Shown here piece by piece: positions 15,735-24,522 of a stretch of DNA of 64,000 nt. The translations under genes were made by a program, and so were the position numbers. The notes below the pieces were generated by a model. That model searched no databases, was not told where the DNA came from, and saw only the letters and a list, made by a program, of their open reading frames with translations. Within the stretch, counting starts at the first letter, position 1; the number at the start of each line of letters is the position of its first letter. Source of the stretch: Rubrivivax sp. (lineage in GTDB: Bacteria > Pseudomonadota > Gammaproteobacteria > Burkholderiales > Burkholderiaceae_C); the NCBI GenBank assembly GCA_020248945.1, contig JADCGQ010000009.1, positions 1 to 64,000 on the forward strand, given 5' to 3'.

Positions 15735-18119
15735 ATGGACCTTCGACAGCGGATGCGCACGGCCAGCGCGTGGACGGCTTGTCTGGCGCTGGGCGCGACA
15801 CTGGTCGCCTGTGGCGGTGGCAGCGGGGATGCTGCGCCGGCAACCCCGGTGGCCCCGGTTTCACCGGTCGTCCCCGTGCCGCCTGCGCCGCCGGTTGCGC
15901 CTGCCGCACCGGTGATCACGGCCCAGCCCCAGCCGCAGAGCGTGAGCGACGGTGGCGCAGCCACGTTCAGCGTCACCGCCAGCGGCACCGGCCTGGGTTA
16001 CCAATGGCAGCGCAACGGCGTGCCGGTGGCCGGCGCCACCGGCCCGACGCTCAGCCTGACCGGCCTGACCCTGGGCGACACCGGCGCGCGCTGGCGCGTC
16101 GTGGTCAGCAATGCGGGTGGCACCGCCGTGAGCGACGAGGTCGCGCTGGCGGTGACGCCCGTCGCGCCGACCATCGCCTCTGCACCGCTCGCAGCCACGG
16201 CCACTGCGGGACAGACGGCGACCTTCACCGTCGTTGCAAGCGGCTCGGCGCCGCTCGGGTACCAGTGGTTGCGCGAAGGTGCTGCGATCGGCGGTGCCAC
16301 GTCGCCAAGCTTCACGACCGCCGCACTGGCGCTCACCGACGATGGCGCACGTTTTGCCGTGCGCGTGACCAACGCGGCAGGGAGCGTCACGAGCACCACG
16401 GCAACGCTGACGGTGGTGGCGGCGCCGGTGGGTCCGCAGATCGCAGCGCAGCCGCAGTCGGTCAGCGCCGTTGTCGGTGCCACAGCCACGTTCCGTGTCG
16501 TGGCCACCGGCACCGCGCCGCTGAGCTACCAGTGGCGTCGCAACGGCGGCGACATCACCGGAGCGGTCTCGGACAGCTACACCACGCCGGCGCTGGGCAC
16601 CACGGACGCGGGCGCGGTGTACAGCGTGCGCATCAGCAACGCGGTCGGCAGCATCGTCAGCGCCGGCGCCGTGCTCACGGTGACGGCGGCCGAGCCGGTG
16701 AGTGTGCTGGCCGGACGGGCCTGGCGCCCGGTGGTGCAGGTCGCGCAGAACCTCGTCGGCGTCCTCACTCCCCCCTTCGTCGGCATGGCTGACGATGGCC
16801 GTGCCGTGGTCGTGGCCGAAGTCCGGCCGCTGCCACCCGTGGTGCCCGGGAGAACGAACTTTGTCGTGGTGCTCGGCGAGCCGGGCGGCACGGGCGCCGA
16901 GCGCTGGACCAGTCCGCAGACCCTGGCCTCCTTCGGCACCCGTTCGGGCGCGGCCGTGCCCACCGACCTCAGGGTCGATGCACTTCGGGTGGCACCCTCC
17001 GGTCGGGCCGTCATCCTGGCGAGCGGCAGCGAAGGCGGCTGCCCCAGAAACACGTTTGGCGGGATCCAGGTCTGCCGATTCGTGACCGTGCTCGACCCCG
17101 CCACATCGACCTGGTCGCCGTGGGACGTGATGGCCTTGTTGAGCGAGAGCCCCAGCTCGGACTTCACCTTGTTCGGCGACTCCACTCTGACGCTCAACGA
17201 TCGCGGCGATCTGGCGCTGTCGTTTGCGCCCCTTCCGGGGGAGCCGGTTGCGCGGGTCTTCTGGCGCGCCGGCGGCGAAGTGGGCTTTCGTTCGATGCTC
17301 ATGCGCGGCACGCCGACGGAGCCGGCCCGCCGCGGCAGAGTGACACTGGACGAGTCGGGCGGACTCGTCTTCGCGGCGGAGTTGCTGCAAGGCGGAACCA
17401 CCGACATCGCGGTATGGCGAGGCAGTGTTGCTGCTGGGCTTTCCGGGCCCGTCGTTGTCGACACGCGGGCGGCGCGGGCCACACTGCGGGCGCTGCACAC
17501 CGGCCGCAGCGGACGCTCGTACCTCTTCTGGCAGCAGAACAATGGCGTGGCGGACAGCCTGTATGCCCTTCGCTTCGAGTCCGTGAGCACCGTTCTGGAT
17601 GCCGAAGATCTGGGCCCGACCCTCGCGCAGGCGTTTCCACCCAACAACCAATTGCTGGAAGCCAGCGTGCGGGATGACGACGTGCTGATCGCCTCACGCG
17701 GGGGCGTTCCCAACAACAACTGCGCCACCGCACGCTGGCCATTCAGCGGCAGCCTGGCGTTCATTGATGCGCCGGCGCCTTGTCTCGGAAGCGTGTCCGG
17801 CTTGAGCCCGCCTCAGTTCGGGCGGGAGCGGGGTGGCAACCGGCTGGTCATGGGGAATGAATCGACATGGGCGACCTATGACGCCGACCTGAACCGTCAG
17901 ATCCATGCACCCGTCGATACCCGCGCTGTGCTCAGCGGGCCGGGGTACGTCACGGGGGTTCAAGGCCCGACCATCAACTTCGGCCTGGTGCAGCTGTCGC
18001 GTTCCGGGGTCGGGCTCGCGGTCTTCGGCGCCGCTTTCGATGTCTGGCCTACACCGTCCATGCCCGCTGGCGACGGCCGCCCTTCTGTGTCGAACCTGTG
18101 GGTGACCTACTTCAAGTAG
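15735..18119 (+). CDS. Lipoprotein with three Ig-like domains
   Basis: The ATG at 15735 follows AGGGAGA. The 794-aa product has a lipoprotein signal with lipobox LVAC and a Gly-rich start after the Cys. A Pro/Val spacer follows, then three Ig-like repeats at about residues 55-140, 142-230 and 232-322. Each repeat has the pattern QPxSVxxGxxATFxVxAxGxxPLxYQWxRNG and ends in VxNxxGxxxS. The remaining 470 residues are beta-rich, perhaps a propeller, with no catalytic motif. Ig-like repeats of this kind are common on surface adhesins and secreted hydrolases. It is transcribed from promoter copy A. Confidence 0.75.
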   Translation: MDLRQRMRTASAWTACLALGATLVACGGGSGDAAPATPVAPVSPVVPVPPAPPVAPAAPVITAQPQPQSVSDGGAATFSVTASGTGLGYQWQRNGVPVAGATGPTLSLTGLTLGDTGARWRVVVSNAGGTAVSDEVALAVTPVAPTIASAPLAATATAGQTATFTVVASGSAPLGYQWLREGAAIGGATSPSFTTAALALTDDGARFAVRVTNAAGSVTSTTATLTVVAAPVGPQIAAQPQSVSAVVGATATFRVVATGTAPLSYQWRRNGGDITGAVSDSYTTPALGTTDAGAVYSVRISNAVGSIVSAGAVLTVTAAEPVSVLAGRAWRPVVQVAQNLVGVLTPPFVGMADDGRAVVVAEVRPLPPVVPGRTNFVVVLGEPGGTGAERWTSPQTLASFGTRSGAAVPTDLRVDALRVAPSGRAVILASGSEGGCPRNTFGGIQVCRFVTVLDPATSTWSPWDVMALLSESPSSDFTLFGDSTLTLNDRGDLALSFAPLPGEPVARVFWRAGGEVGFRSMLMRGTPTEPARRGRVTLDESGGLVFAAELLQGGTTDIAVWRGSVAAGLSGPVVVDTRAARATLRALHTGRSGRSYLFWQQNNGVADSLYALRFESVSTVLDAEDLGPTLAQAFPPNNQLLEASVRDDDVLIASRGGVPNNNCATARWPFSGSLAFIDAPAPCLGSVSGLSPPQFGRERGGNRLVMGNESTWATYDADLNRQIHAPVDTRAVLSGPGYVTGVQGPTINFGLVQLSRSGVGLAVFGAAFDVWPTPSMPAGDGRPSVSNLWVTYFK

Positions 18120-18158
18120 CAACCTACTGCACACGGTGGGCTTGTCCTGGTTGCAGGG

Positions 18159-18206
18159 TTAGCGAGCTCTAACCGTTCGGACGGGCGCACGACGCCTGCA
18201 TAGATT
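18159..18206 (+). promoter_or_regulatory. Promoter module, copy B
   Basis: TTAG (18159), six bases, CTAA (18169), five bases, CGGACGG (18178), ten bases, CCTG (18195), two bases, TAGATTG (18201). The order and every spacing equal copy A at 15621. Here the inverted repeat extends to GGTTAG/CTAACC (18157-18174). It stands 40 bp before the lipoprotein gene at 18246, which has a strong ribosome site. Confidence 0.6.
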
Positions 18207-18245
18207 GCACGAGGTCATCACACTGGTCTACACAGGAGGAGGGTC

Positions 18246-18974
18246 ATGGTGTTCAAGAGCGTTGTTGCTCGTCCGGTTTGTCTTGCGGTACTTGGTGCCT
18301 TCACGCTCGGCCTGGCAGGCTGCGAGAGCATGCCGGCCGGCGCCGCCATCGGCGAGGGCCTGAAGAAGGCCTTCGTGGCGGCGACCACGTCAGATGGCAC
18401 CACCAGGCCCGCGGGTGGTGCTGCGCCTGTTGCGTCCGGCGAGTTCGCGAAGAACCCGCTCGAGGGCACCGAGCTGGACAGGATCTTCCAGAAGAAGCCC
18501 ATCACGAACACCAACCGGCCCGAACGTTGGCCACGCGTGGCCATCACCGTCAAGCCGGTGACGCCTGGTGTGCACTCGATTGAGGGGCAGGGCACGCTGC
18601 GCGACAGCGACTGCATGACCTTCGACGCCCGCCTGTGGCGCAGTGCCACCGACAGCCAGAAGTTCGAGAACCTGCGCCTGTGCACACCCGCCGTCGCGAA
18701 CCTGTCCAAGGGAGTGGCTTACCGCACGCTGCAGTTGTTCCCGCAGTTCACCGTGCCGCGTGGCGAGAACAGCACCGCCAGCCAGCGCACCGACGGCCCG
18801 AACCAGCCGTTCCACATGTTCCCGCAGGACATCAAGTCACAGCAGCAATGGCTGCTCGGGCCCTGGAACAACAAGTTCTACATCGGAGCCTTGTTCGTGG
18901 CCCTGGGCTACGACTGGGACAACGACTTCGATCGCCGGCTCTGGGTGACGACGGTGCCGTTGCCGCCGGGTTGA
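18246..18974 (+). CDS. Lipoprotein of unknown function
   Basis: The ATG is preceded by AGGAGGA at ideal spacing. The product is 242 aa with lipobox LAGC (Cys near residue 26). The mature domain has three further Cys (DSDCMTF, LRLCTP) and aromatic-rich motifs near the C-terminus (LLGPWNNKFYIGALFVALGYDWDNDFDRRLW). No family is recognised. It shares its promoter layout with the Ig-domain lipoprotein gene just upstream, so the two are probably co-regulated. Confidence 0.75.
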   Translation: MVFKSVVARPVCLAVLGAFTLGLAGCESMPAGAAIGEGLKKAFVAATTSDGTTRPAGGAAPVASGEFAKNPLEGTELDRIFQKKPITNTNRPERWPRVAITVKPVTPGVHSIEGQGTLRDSDCMTFDARLWRSATDSQKFENLRLCTPAVANLSKGVAYRTLQLFPQFTVPRGENSTASQRTDGPNQPFHMFPQDIKSQQQWLLGPWNNKFYIGALFVALGYDWDNDFDRRLWVTTVPLPPG

Positions 18975-18989
18975 TGCCCCGGCGCACCC

Positions 18990-19559
18990 TCAGGCGCTGA
19001 GCTGCCGCATCAGGTGTTGCAGCGCGGTCGCTGCATCGGGCGGCGGCAACCAGTCCGATCGCTTGCTGGTTTCGTCCCAGGCGCGCAGGCGCACCGCATC
19101 GGCACTGAAGGGCTGGCGCAGGAAGGCCGCGCAGGCGGCGTCGTCCATCGGCCCGCCTTGCAAGGCCAGGCTGCGCATCGAGTCGGGTGAGAGCTTGTCG
19201 CGGTAGCCGGGTCGGGCGCCGACGAGGTAGCGCTTGGCCTGCACATGCAGCGCCACCGGCTCGGCCACGGCCGGGCCGAACAGCGGCGCCAGGGCGCGTG
19301 CGGCGATGGCCTCATGGCGGTCGTCGTGGCCACGCAGCGTGGGGGTGTCTTCCAGGCCCGTCATCAGGTGGCCCAGGTCGTGCAGCCAGGCGGCCAGCTG
19401 CAGCGCGAGCGGGGCGCCGGCCTGCCGTGCCAGCTGGCCGCACTGCCAGGCGTGCTGCCACTGCGTGATGCCTTCGCCGTCGTAGGCCAGGTGGCCGCGG
19501 CGGGCGTAGAGCTCGGCAATTCCGGATGCGTCCATCACCCGATCCTGCCGCTGCGCCAT
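18990..19559 (-). CDS. PhnZ-like HD-domain oxygenase associated with phosphonate degradation
   Basis: The product is 189 aa from the ATG at 19559; another ATG at 19535 is possible. It has the HD fold, with H36 in TQWQHA, H60-D61 in WLHDLGH, H64, and later DDRHEAIAA and ALHVQAKRYL supplying the other metal ligands. Upstream of the first His, Y26 and E29 in AYDGEGITQ match the gating Tyr/Glu pair of PhnZ. PhnZ is a mixed-valent diiron enzyme that cleaves (R)-2-amino-1-hydroxyethylphosphonate to glycine and phosphate. It is divergent from phnC with only about 60 bp between, which supports a role in the same pathway. The PhnY partner is not in the window. Confidence 0.82.
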   Translation of the reverse strand: MAQRQDRVMDASGIAELYARRGHLAYDGEGITQWQHAWQCGQLARQAGAPLALQLAAWLHDLGHLMTGLEDTPTLRGHDDRHEAIAARALAPLFGPAVAEPVALHVQAKRYLVGARPGYRDKLSPDSMRSLALQGGPMDDAACAAFLRQPFSADAVRLRAWDETSKRSDWLPPPDAATALQHLMRQLSA

Positions 19560-19579
19560 GACGGGCCTCTGAAACGATC

Positions 19580-19613
19580 GCGTCACCGTGTCGTCACGGG
19601 TGCGGCCTACCGT
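19580..19613 (+). promoter_or_regulatory. Pho-box-like direct repeat and -10 before phnC
   Basis: GCGTCAC (19580-19586), four bases and TCGTCAC (19591-19597) form a direct repeat with an 11-bp period. Each half agrees with the PhoB half-site CTGTCAC at five of seven bases. Ten bases later comes TACCGT (19608-19613) as a -10. Seven-base repeats with four-base spacing placed 10 bp before the -10 is the classical PhoB layout. The inferred transcript would start at about the phnC start codon. Confidence 0.55.
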
Positions 19614-19621
19614 CCGTGGCC

Positions 19622-20461
19622 ATGGCCTCCCTGCCCGAACTGGCCGTGCGTGTCGCACGGGCCGACAAGACCTTCCCCGGCGGCCGGCAGGCGCTGCGGG
19701 GCGTGAGCTTCGAGGTGCGCGCCGGCGAGCGCGTGGCGCTGCTGGGCGCCTCGGGCTCGGGCAAGTCGACGCTGCTGCGCACGCTGTGCGGGCTGGAGAC
19801 ACTCGACGCCGCCGAAGGCAGCCGCATCGAGGTGCTCGGCCGCAACCTGCAAGCCCAGGGCCGGCTGGCCGCCGACATCCGCGCGCAGCGCCGTGCCATC
19901 GGCATCATCTTCCAGCAGTTCAACCTCGTCGGCCGGCTGCCGGTGCTGACCAACGTGCTCACCGGCCTGGCGCCCGAACTGCCGCTGTGGCGCGCCGTGC
20001 TGGGCCGCTTCAACGCCGCCGAGCAGGCGCGTGCGCTCGACGCGCTCGAATCCATGGGCCTGGGCGAGCAGGCCTTCCAGCGCGCCAGCACCTTGTCGGG
20101 CGGGCAGCAACAGCGTGCCGCCATCGCGCGCGCGCTGGTGCAGGGCGCCCGCGTGCTGCTGGCCGACGAGCCGGTGGCCTCGCTCGACCCGGAGTCGACA
20201 CGCCGCGTGATGGAGCTGCTGCTGCAGCTCAACCGCGAGCAGGGCCTGACGCTGCTGGTGAGCCTGCACCACGTGGGCCTGGCGCGCCGCTACTGCGAGC
20301 GCGTGGTGGCCCTTCGCGATGGCGCGCTGGTCTTCGACGGCCCCACCGCGCAGCTCACGCCCGCCTTCCTGCGCGAGCTCTACGGCACCGCCGTCGAAGA
20401 GCTCGAGACCGACGAGCCGCCGTCCGAGCCGATGCCGCTGCCGGTGCTGGCCGCCGCCTGA
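19622..20461 (+). CDS. phnC: Phosphonate ABC transporter ATPase PhnC
   Basis: The product is 279 aa from the ATG at 19622 (a GTG two codons earlier is possible). Walker A is GASGSGKST (about residues 45-53), the Q-loop is IFQQFNLVGRLPVLTNVLTG (a PhnC-typical segment), the signature is LSGGQQQR and Walker B is VLLADEPVASLDP. The H-loop is LHHVGLA. Together with PhnD and PhnE it forms the phosphonate importer. The message may be leaderless. Confidence 0.93.
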   Translation: MASLPELAVRVARADKTFPGGRQALRGVSFEVRAGERVALLGASGSGKSTLLRTLCGLETLDAAEGSRIEVLGRNLQAQGRLAADIRAQRRAIGIIFQQFNLVGRLPVLTNVLTGLAPELPLWRAVLGRFNAAEQARALDALESMGLGEQAFQRASTLSGGQQQRAAIARALVQGARVLLADEPVASLDPESTRRVMELLLQLNREQGLTLLVSLHHVGLARRYCERVVALRDGALVFDGPTAQLTPAFLRELYGTAVEELETDEPPSEPMPLPVLAAA

Positions 20462-20487
20462 ATCACACCCCAGAGGAGAGAACCGCC

Positions 20488-21459
20488 ATGATCAAGACAA
20501 CCCGCCGTCTGGCGCTGGCCGCCCTGGCCACGCTGAGCCTGGCCGCCGCGCACACCGCCGCGCAGGCGCAGGAAATCAACTTTGGCGTCATCGCCACCGA
20601 CAGCGCCAGCACGCAGCGCGAGCGCTGGGAGCCCTTCTTCCGCGACATGGAGAAGAAGACCGGCCTCACGATCAAGAGCTTCTACGCGCCCGACTACGCC
20701 GGCGTCATCGAGGCCATGCGCTTCAACAAGGTGCAGGTGGCCTGGTACGGCAACAAGGCCGCCATGGAAGCGGTCGACCGCGCCCAGGGCGAGATCTTCG
20801 CCCAGGTCATGTACGCCGACGGCAGCTTCGGCTACCACGCGCTGCTCATCGCGCACAAGGACAGCCCGTACAACAACCTCGACGACGTGCTGAAGAACTC
20901 GAAGAACATCAACTTCAGCATCGGCGACCCGAACTCCACCTCGGGCTTCCTGGTGCCCACGTTCTACATCTTCGCCAGGAACGGCATCGACCACCGCACC
21001 GCGTTCAAGACCATCCGCAACGCCAGCCACGGCGCCAACCTGCAGGCCGTGCTGGCCAAGCAGGTGGACGTGGCCACCAACAACACCGAGGACTACGGCA
21101 AGCTGCAGACCAGCCGCCCCGAGCTGGCCAGCCAGGTGAAGGTGCTGTGGCGCAGCCCGCTGATCCCGAGCGACCCCTTCGTGTGGCGCAAGGACCTCGA
21201 CCCTGCCGTGAAGGCCAAGCTGAGGAACTTCGTCCTCAACTACGCCAAGACCGACCCGGAAGAGAAGCGCATCCTTGGCGTCATCTACAACTACGGGGGT
21301 TTTCGCGACAGCAACAACGACCAGCTGATCCCGATCCGCCAGCTCGAGCTGTTCCGCGACCGCGCCAAGGTGCAGAACGACGAGAAGATGGCCGCCGACG
21401 AGAAGACGAAGCAGCTCGCCGACATCGACCGCAAGCTCGCGGCCTTGTCGGGCAAGTGA
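20488..21459 (+). CDS. phnD: Phosphonate-binding periplasmic protein PhnD
   Basis: The ATG at 20488 has AGAGGAGAG upstream. The 323-aa product has a signal peptide ending in AQAQ (about residue 28). The mature part matches Phn[62 protein letters not shown] and [14 protein letters not shown]. The SxST/NST loops and the YxG-x-N stretch bind the phosphonate group in known structures. It delivers phosphonate to PhnE/PhnC. Confidence 0.93.
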   Translation: MIKTTRRLALAALATLSLAAAHTAAQAQEINFGVIATDSASTQRERWEPFFRDMEKKTGLTIKSFYAPDYAGVIEAMRFNKVQVAWYGNKAAMEAVDRAQGEIFAQVMYADGSFGYHALLIAHKDSPYNNLDDVLKNSKNINFSIGDPNSTSGFLVPTFYIFARNGIDHRTAFKTIRNASHGANLQAVLAKQVDVATNNTEDYGKLQTSRPELASQVKVLWRSPLIPSDPFVWRKDLDPAVKAKLRNFVLNYAKTDPEEKRILGVIYNYGGFRDSNNDQLIPIRQLELFRDRAKVQNDEKMAADEKTKQLADIDRKLAALSGK

Positions 21460-21475
21460 AGAGGCAAGGTCAGCC

Positions 21476-22294
21476 ATGACGGCCGTGGTGGCCCCCAGCG
21501 CGGCTTCGCTCGCGCGCATCGAGCAGCGCGCGGCGGCCGAGCGCCCCGGCTGGCTGTACTACGCCGGCTGGGCGCTGGCCCTCTTCGTGCTGGCCTGGGC
21601 CTGGCGCGGTGCCGAGATCCGGCCGCTGGACCTGCTGCGCGACAGCGGCAACATCGGCACCTACGCGAGCGAGTTCTTTCCGCCCGACTTCACCGACTGG
21701 CGCATCTACGCGCACGAGATGGTGATCACGGTGCACATCGCGCTGTGGGGCACGGTGCTGGCCGTGCTGGCCGCCGTGCCGATGGGGCTGCTGAGCAGCG
21801 CCAACATCGCGCCGCCCTGGTTGCACCAGCCGGTGCGGCGCCTGATGGACGCCTGCCGCGCCATCAACGAGATGGTGTTCGCGATGCTGTTCATCGTGGC
21901 CGTGGGCCTGGGGCCGTTTGCCGGCGTGCTGGCGCTGGCGGTGCACACCACGGGCACGCTGGCCAAGCTGTTCTCCGAGGCCGTGGAGGCCATCGACCCG
22001 CGCCCGGTGGAGGGCATCCGCGCCACCGGCGCGCACAAGCTGGTCGAGATCGTCTACGGCGTGCTGCCGCAGGTGATGCCGCTGTGGCTGAGCTTCACGC
22101 TCTACCGCTTCGAGAGCAACGTGCGCAGCGCCAGCGTCGTGGGCATGGTGGGTGCGGGTGGCATCGGCGTCGTGCTGTTCGAGGTGATCCGCGGCTTCCA
22201 GTACGCGCAGACCTGCGCCGTGCTGCTGATCCTGGTGGTGAGCGTGTCGCTGATCGATCTGGTCTCGGCGCGGCTGCGCCAGCGCTACATCTGA
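21476..22294 (+). CDS. phnE: Phosphonate ABC transporter permease PhnE
   Basis: The product is 272 aa and starts 16 bp after phnD, with GAGGCAAGG upstream. About five to six transmembrane helices are visible. The EAA coupling loop reads [18 protein letters not shown] (about residues 170-187) with the conserved G. The PhnE-typical segment [30 protein letters not shown] precedes it. It forms the inner-membrane channel of the PhnCDE importer. Confidence 0.92.
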   Translation: MTAVVAPSAASLARIEQRAAAERPGWLYYAGWALALFVLAWAWRGAEIRPLDLLRDSGNIGTYASEFFPPDFTDWRIYAHEMVITVHIALWGTVLAVLAAVPMGLLSSANIAPPWLHQPVRRLMDACRAINEMVFAMLFIVAVGLGPFAGVLALAVHTTGTLAKLFSEAVEAIDPRPVEGIRATGAHKLVEIVYGVLPQVMPLWLSFTLYRFESNVRSASVVGMVGAGGIGVVLFEVIRGFQYAQTCAVLLILVVSVSLIDLVSARLRQRYI

Positions 22295-22297
22295 ACG

Positions 22298-23404
22298 ATG
22301 TCAGGGGCGTCCTTCGGCTGGCAGATGCCCGTGCAGTTGCAGTTCGGCAGCGGCTGCACGCGCGGGCTGGCTTCCGAACTGGGTGACCGGCCGGTGCTCG
22401 TGCTGGCCTTCGAGCCGGCCGCGGCCCTGGGCCTGCAGGCTGCGTGGACGCAGGCCCTCGGCGCGCGCCTGCAGGCCTGGGTTTCCGTGCCCGAGGGCCT
22501 GTCGACGCTGGCGCTGGCACGCACGCTTTCGGCCCGCGTGTGGCCGCTGCTCGCGGCGCAACCCGAGGCGGTGCTGCTGGCACTGGGCGGCGGCAGTGTG
22601 CTCGACATCGCCAAGCTGTTGCGATCGGTGCCCGAGAGCGGTGACTTCGAATCGATCGCGGCTGCGCTGCGCGGCACGGCGCCCTGGCCGGCCTTGCGCC
22701 TGGCGCCACTCTGGCTGGTGCCCACCACGGCGGGCACCGGCAGCGAGGTCACGCGCTGGGCCACGGTCTGGGACACCGATGGCCGCGTCGCGCTGAAGCG
22801 CAGCTTCGACGAGCCCTGGGGCTTTGCCGACCGCGCCTTCGTCGACCCCGAACTCACGCTCAGCGCGCCCGCGGCGCTGACGCGCGACACCGCGCTCGAC
22901 AGCTTCGCGCACGCGCTCGAAGCGATCTGGAACCGCCACGCCAACCCGCTGAGCGACGCGCTGGCGGTGCAGGCCGCGCGCCGCGTGCGGGCGCACCTGG
23001 CCGGTGTGCTGGCCGAGCCGGCGGCGCTGGCCGGCCGCGAGCAGCTCTCGCTGGCCGCGCTCGAGGCCGGCCTCGCCTTCGCGCAGACACGCACCGCGCT
23101 GGCCCACGCGCTGAGCTATGCGCTCACGCTGGAGCAGGGCGTGCCACACGGCCTGGCCGTGGCCACCTGGCTGCCCACCGCCTGCCGCCTGGCCGTGGGC
23201 CGCGACGCGGGCACCGACGCGCGGCTGCAGGCCGTGTTCGACGTGCCGGCCGCCGATTGCGCCGAGGCGCTGCAGGCCTGGCTCGCCAGCCTGGGCGTGG
23301 CCACCGATCCGGCGGCCCATGGCGTGCACGACGGGCAGGCGCGTGTGCAGGCGGCGCTGTCCAGCGTGCGCGGCCGCAACTTCATCGGCGCGGAGCTGGC
23401 GTGA
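22298..23404 (+). CDS. Iron-containing alcohol dehydrogenase of phosphonate metabolism
   Basis: The 368-aa product starts 3 bp after phnE. It is a group III Fe-ADH: the nucleotide loop is GGGSVLD (97-103), the PTTAGTGSEVT block starts at 142, metal ligands are D201 and H205 in DSFAHALEA, and two later His lie in LAHAL and GVPHG. A phosphonate-operon subgroup of Fe-ADH is known, and related enzymes (PhpC, FomC) reduce phosphonoacetaldehyde to 2-hydroxyethylphosphonate. Here it may run either way: oxidising hydroxyethylphosphonate to feed PhnX, or detoxifying excess aldehyde. The direction is inferred. Confidence 0.85.
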   Translation: MSGASFGWQMPVQLQFGSGCTRGLASELGDRPVLVLAFEPAAALGLQAAWTQALGARLQAWVSVPEGLSTLALARTLSARVWPLLAAQPEAVLLALGGGSVLDIAKLLRSVPESGDFESIAAALRGTAPWPALRLAPLWLVPTTAGTGSEVTRWATVWDTDGRVALKRSFDEPWGFADRAFVDPELTLSAPAALTRDTALDSFAHALEAIWNRHANPLSDALAVQAARRVRAHLAGVLAEPAALAGREQLSLAALEAGLAFAQTRTALAHALSYALTLEQGVPHGLAVATWLPTACRLAVGRDAGTDARLQAVFDVPAADCAEALQAWLASLGVATDPAAHGVHDGQARVQAALSSVRGRNFIGAELA

Positions 23405-24522
23405 GCGCGGCCTACGACGTGGTGATCGCCGGCGCCGGCATCGTCGGCCTGGCGCACGCGCTGGCCGCGGCCGAGCGCGGCCTGCGCGTGGCCGTGGTCG
23501 AGCGCGACCAGCGCTGCGTCGGTGCCTCGATCCGCAACTTCGGCTTCGTCACCGTCACCGGGCAACCGGCCGGCGACACCTGGCGGCGCGCCCGCGCCAG
23601 CCGCGACACCTGGGCCCGCGTGGCGCCCGAGGCCGGCATCGCCATCGAGCACCGCGGCCTGTGGCTGCTGGCGCAGCGCCCGCGGGCGGCCGAGGTGCTG
23701 CAGGCCTTCATGCACACGCCCATGGCCGAAGGCAATGAACTGGTCGACGCGTCGGAGGCTGCGACGCGCGCGCCCGCGCTGCGCACCGAGGGTGCGGTGG
23801 CCGCAATGTGGTCGCCACACGAGTTGCGCGTGGAGTCGCGCACGGCCATCCCGAAGCTCGCCGCCTGGCTGGCCGAGCGCCACGGCGTCGTCTTCCACCT
23901 CGGAGAAACGGTGCTCGAAGCCACCGCCGGCCGTGTGCGCACCAGCGCGCGCACGCTGCACGCCGGCCGCGTGGCGCTGTGCACCGGCGCCGATTTCACC
24001 GGCGTGGCCGCCCCCGCGCTGGTCCGCCACCGGCTCGAGCTCACGCGGCTGCAGATGCTGCGCGTGCGCCCGCCCGCCGGCTTCGTGCTCGGCAGCGCGG
24101 TGATGGGCGACTTGAGCCTCGTGCGCTACGGCGGTTATGCCGCGCTGCCCGAAGCCGCGCCCCTGCTCGCACAACTGCAGCAGGAAGAGGCCGAGAGCCT
24201 GGACGCCGGCATCCACCTGATCGTCGTGCAGAGCGCCGACGGCACCCTGGTGGTGGGCGACTCGCACCACCGCTTTGCCACGCCCGAGCCCTTTGCCAGC
24301 GAGCGTGTCGACGATCTCATCCTGCACCACCTGCGCCAGACGCTGCGCCTGGACGCGGTGGAGGTGGTGGAGCGCTGGACGGGTGTCTACCCCGTGGGCG
24401 CGCCGGTGGACTGCGTCATCGAGGCGCCCGACGCGGCCACCCGCGTGGTGGTGGTGAGCAGCGGCACGGGGGCCAGCACGGCTTTTGGCATCGCAACGGA
24501 GGTGTTCGATGGCTGGAACTGA
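23401..24522 (+). CDS. FAD-dependent oxidoreductase of phosphonate degradation (PbfD/TIGR03364 type)
   Basis: A GTG overlaps the Fe-ADH stop as GTGA; the 373-aa product begins with the dinucleotide-binding sequence VIAGAGIVGLAHALAAAERG and ends its first fold with VAVVERD. It resembles the DAO family of glycine oxidase and sarcosine oxidase. The C-terminal VVSSGTGASTAFGIA closes the FAD site. Enzymes of this phosphonate-linked subgroup (PbfD) are reported to oxidise N-methyl-2-aminoethylphosphonate, and less well 2-aminoethylphosphonate, to phosphonoacetaldehyde. That product is the substrate of phnX, the next gene, which overlaps by 14 bp. It therefore probably replaces the missing aminotransferase PhnW. 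Confidence 0.83.
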   Translation: MSAAYDVVIAGAGIVGLAHALAAAERGLRVAVVERDQRCVGASIRNFGFVTVTGQPAGDTWRRARASRDTWARVAPEAGIAIEHRGLWLLAQRPRAAEVLQAFMHTPMAEGNELVDASEAATRAPALRTEGAVAAMWSPHELRVESRTAIPKLAAWLAERHGVVFHLGETVLEATAGRVRTSARTLHAGRVALCTGADFTGVAAPALVRHRLELTRLQMLRVRPPAGFVLGSAVMGDLSLVRYGGYAALPEAAPLLAQLQQEEAESLDAGIHLIVVQSADGTLVVGDSHHRFATPEPFASERVDDLILHHLRQTLRLDAVEVVERWTGVYPVGAPVDCVIEAPDAATRVVVVSSGTGASTAFGIATEVFDGWN

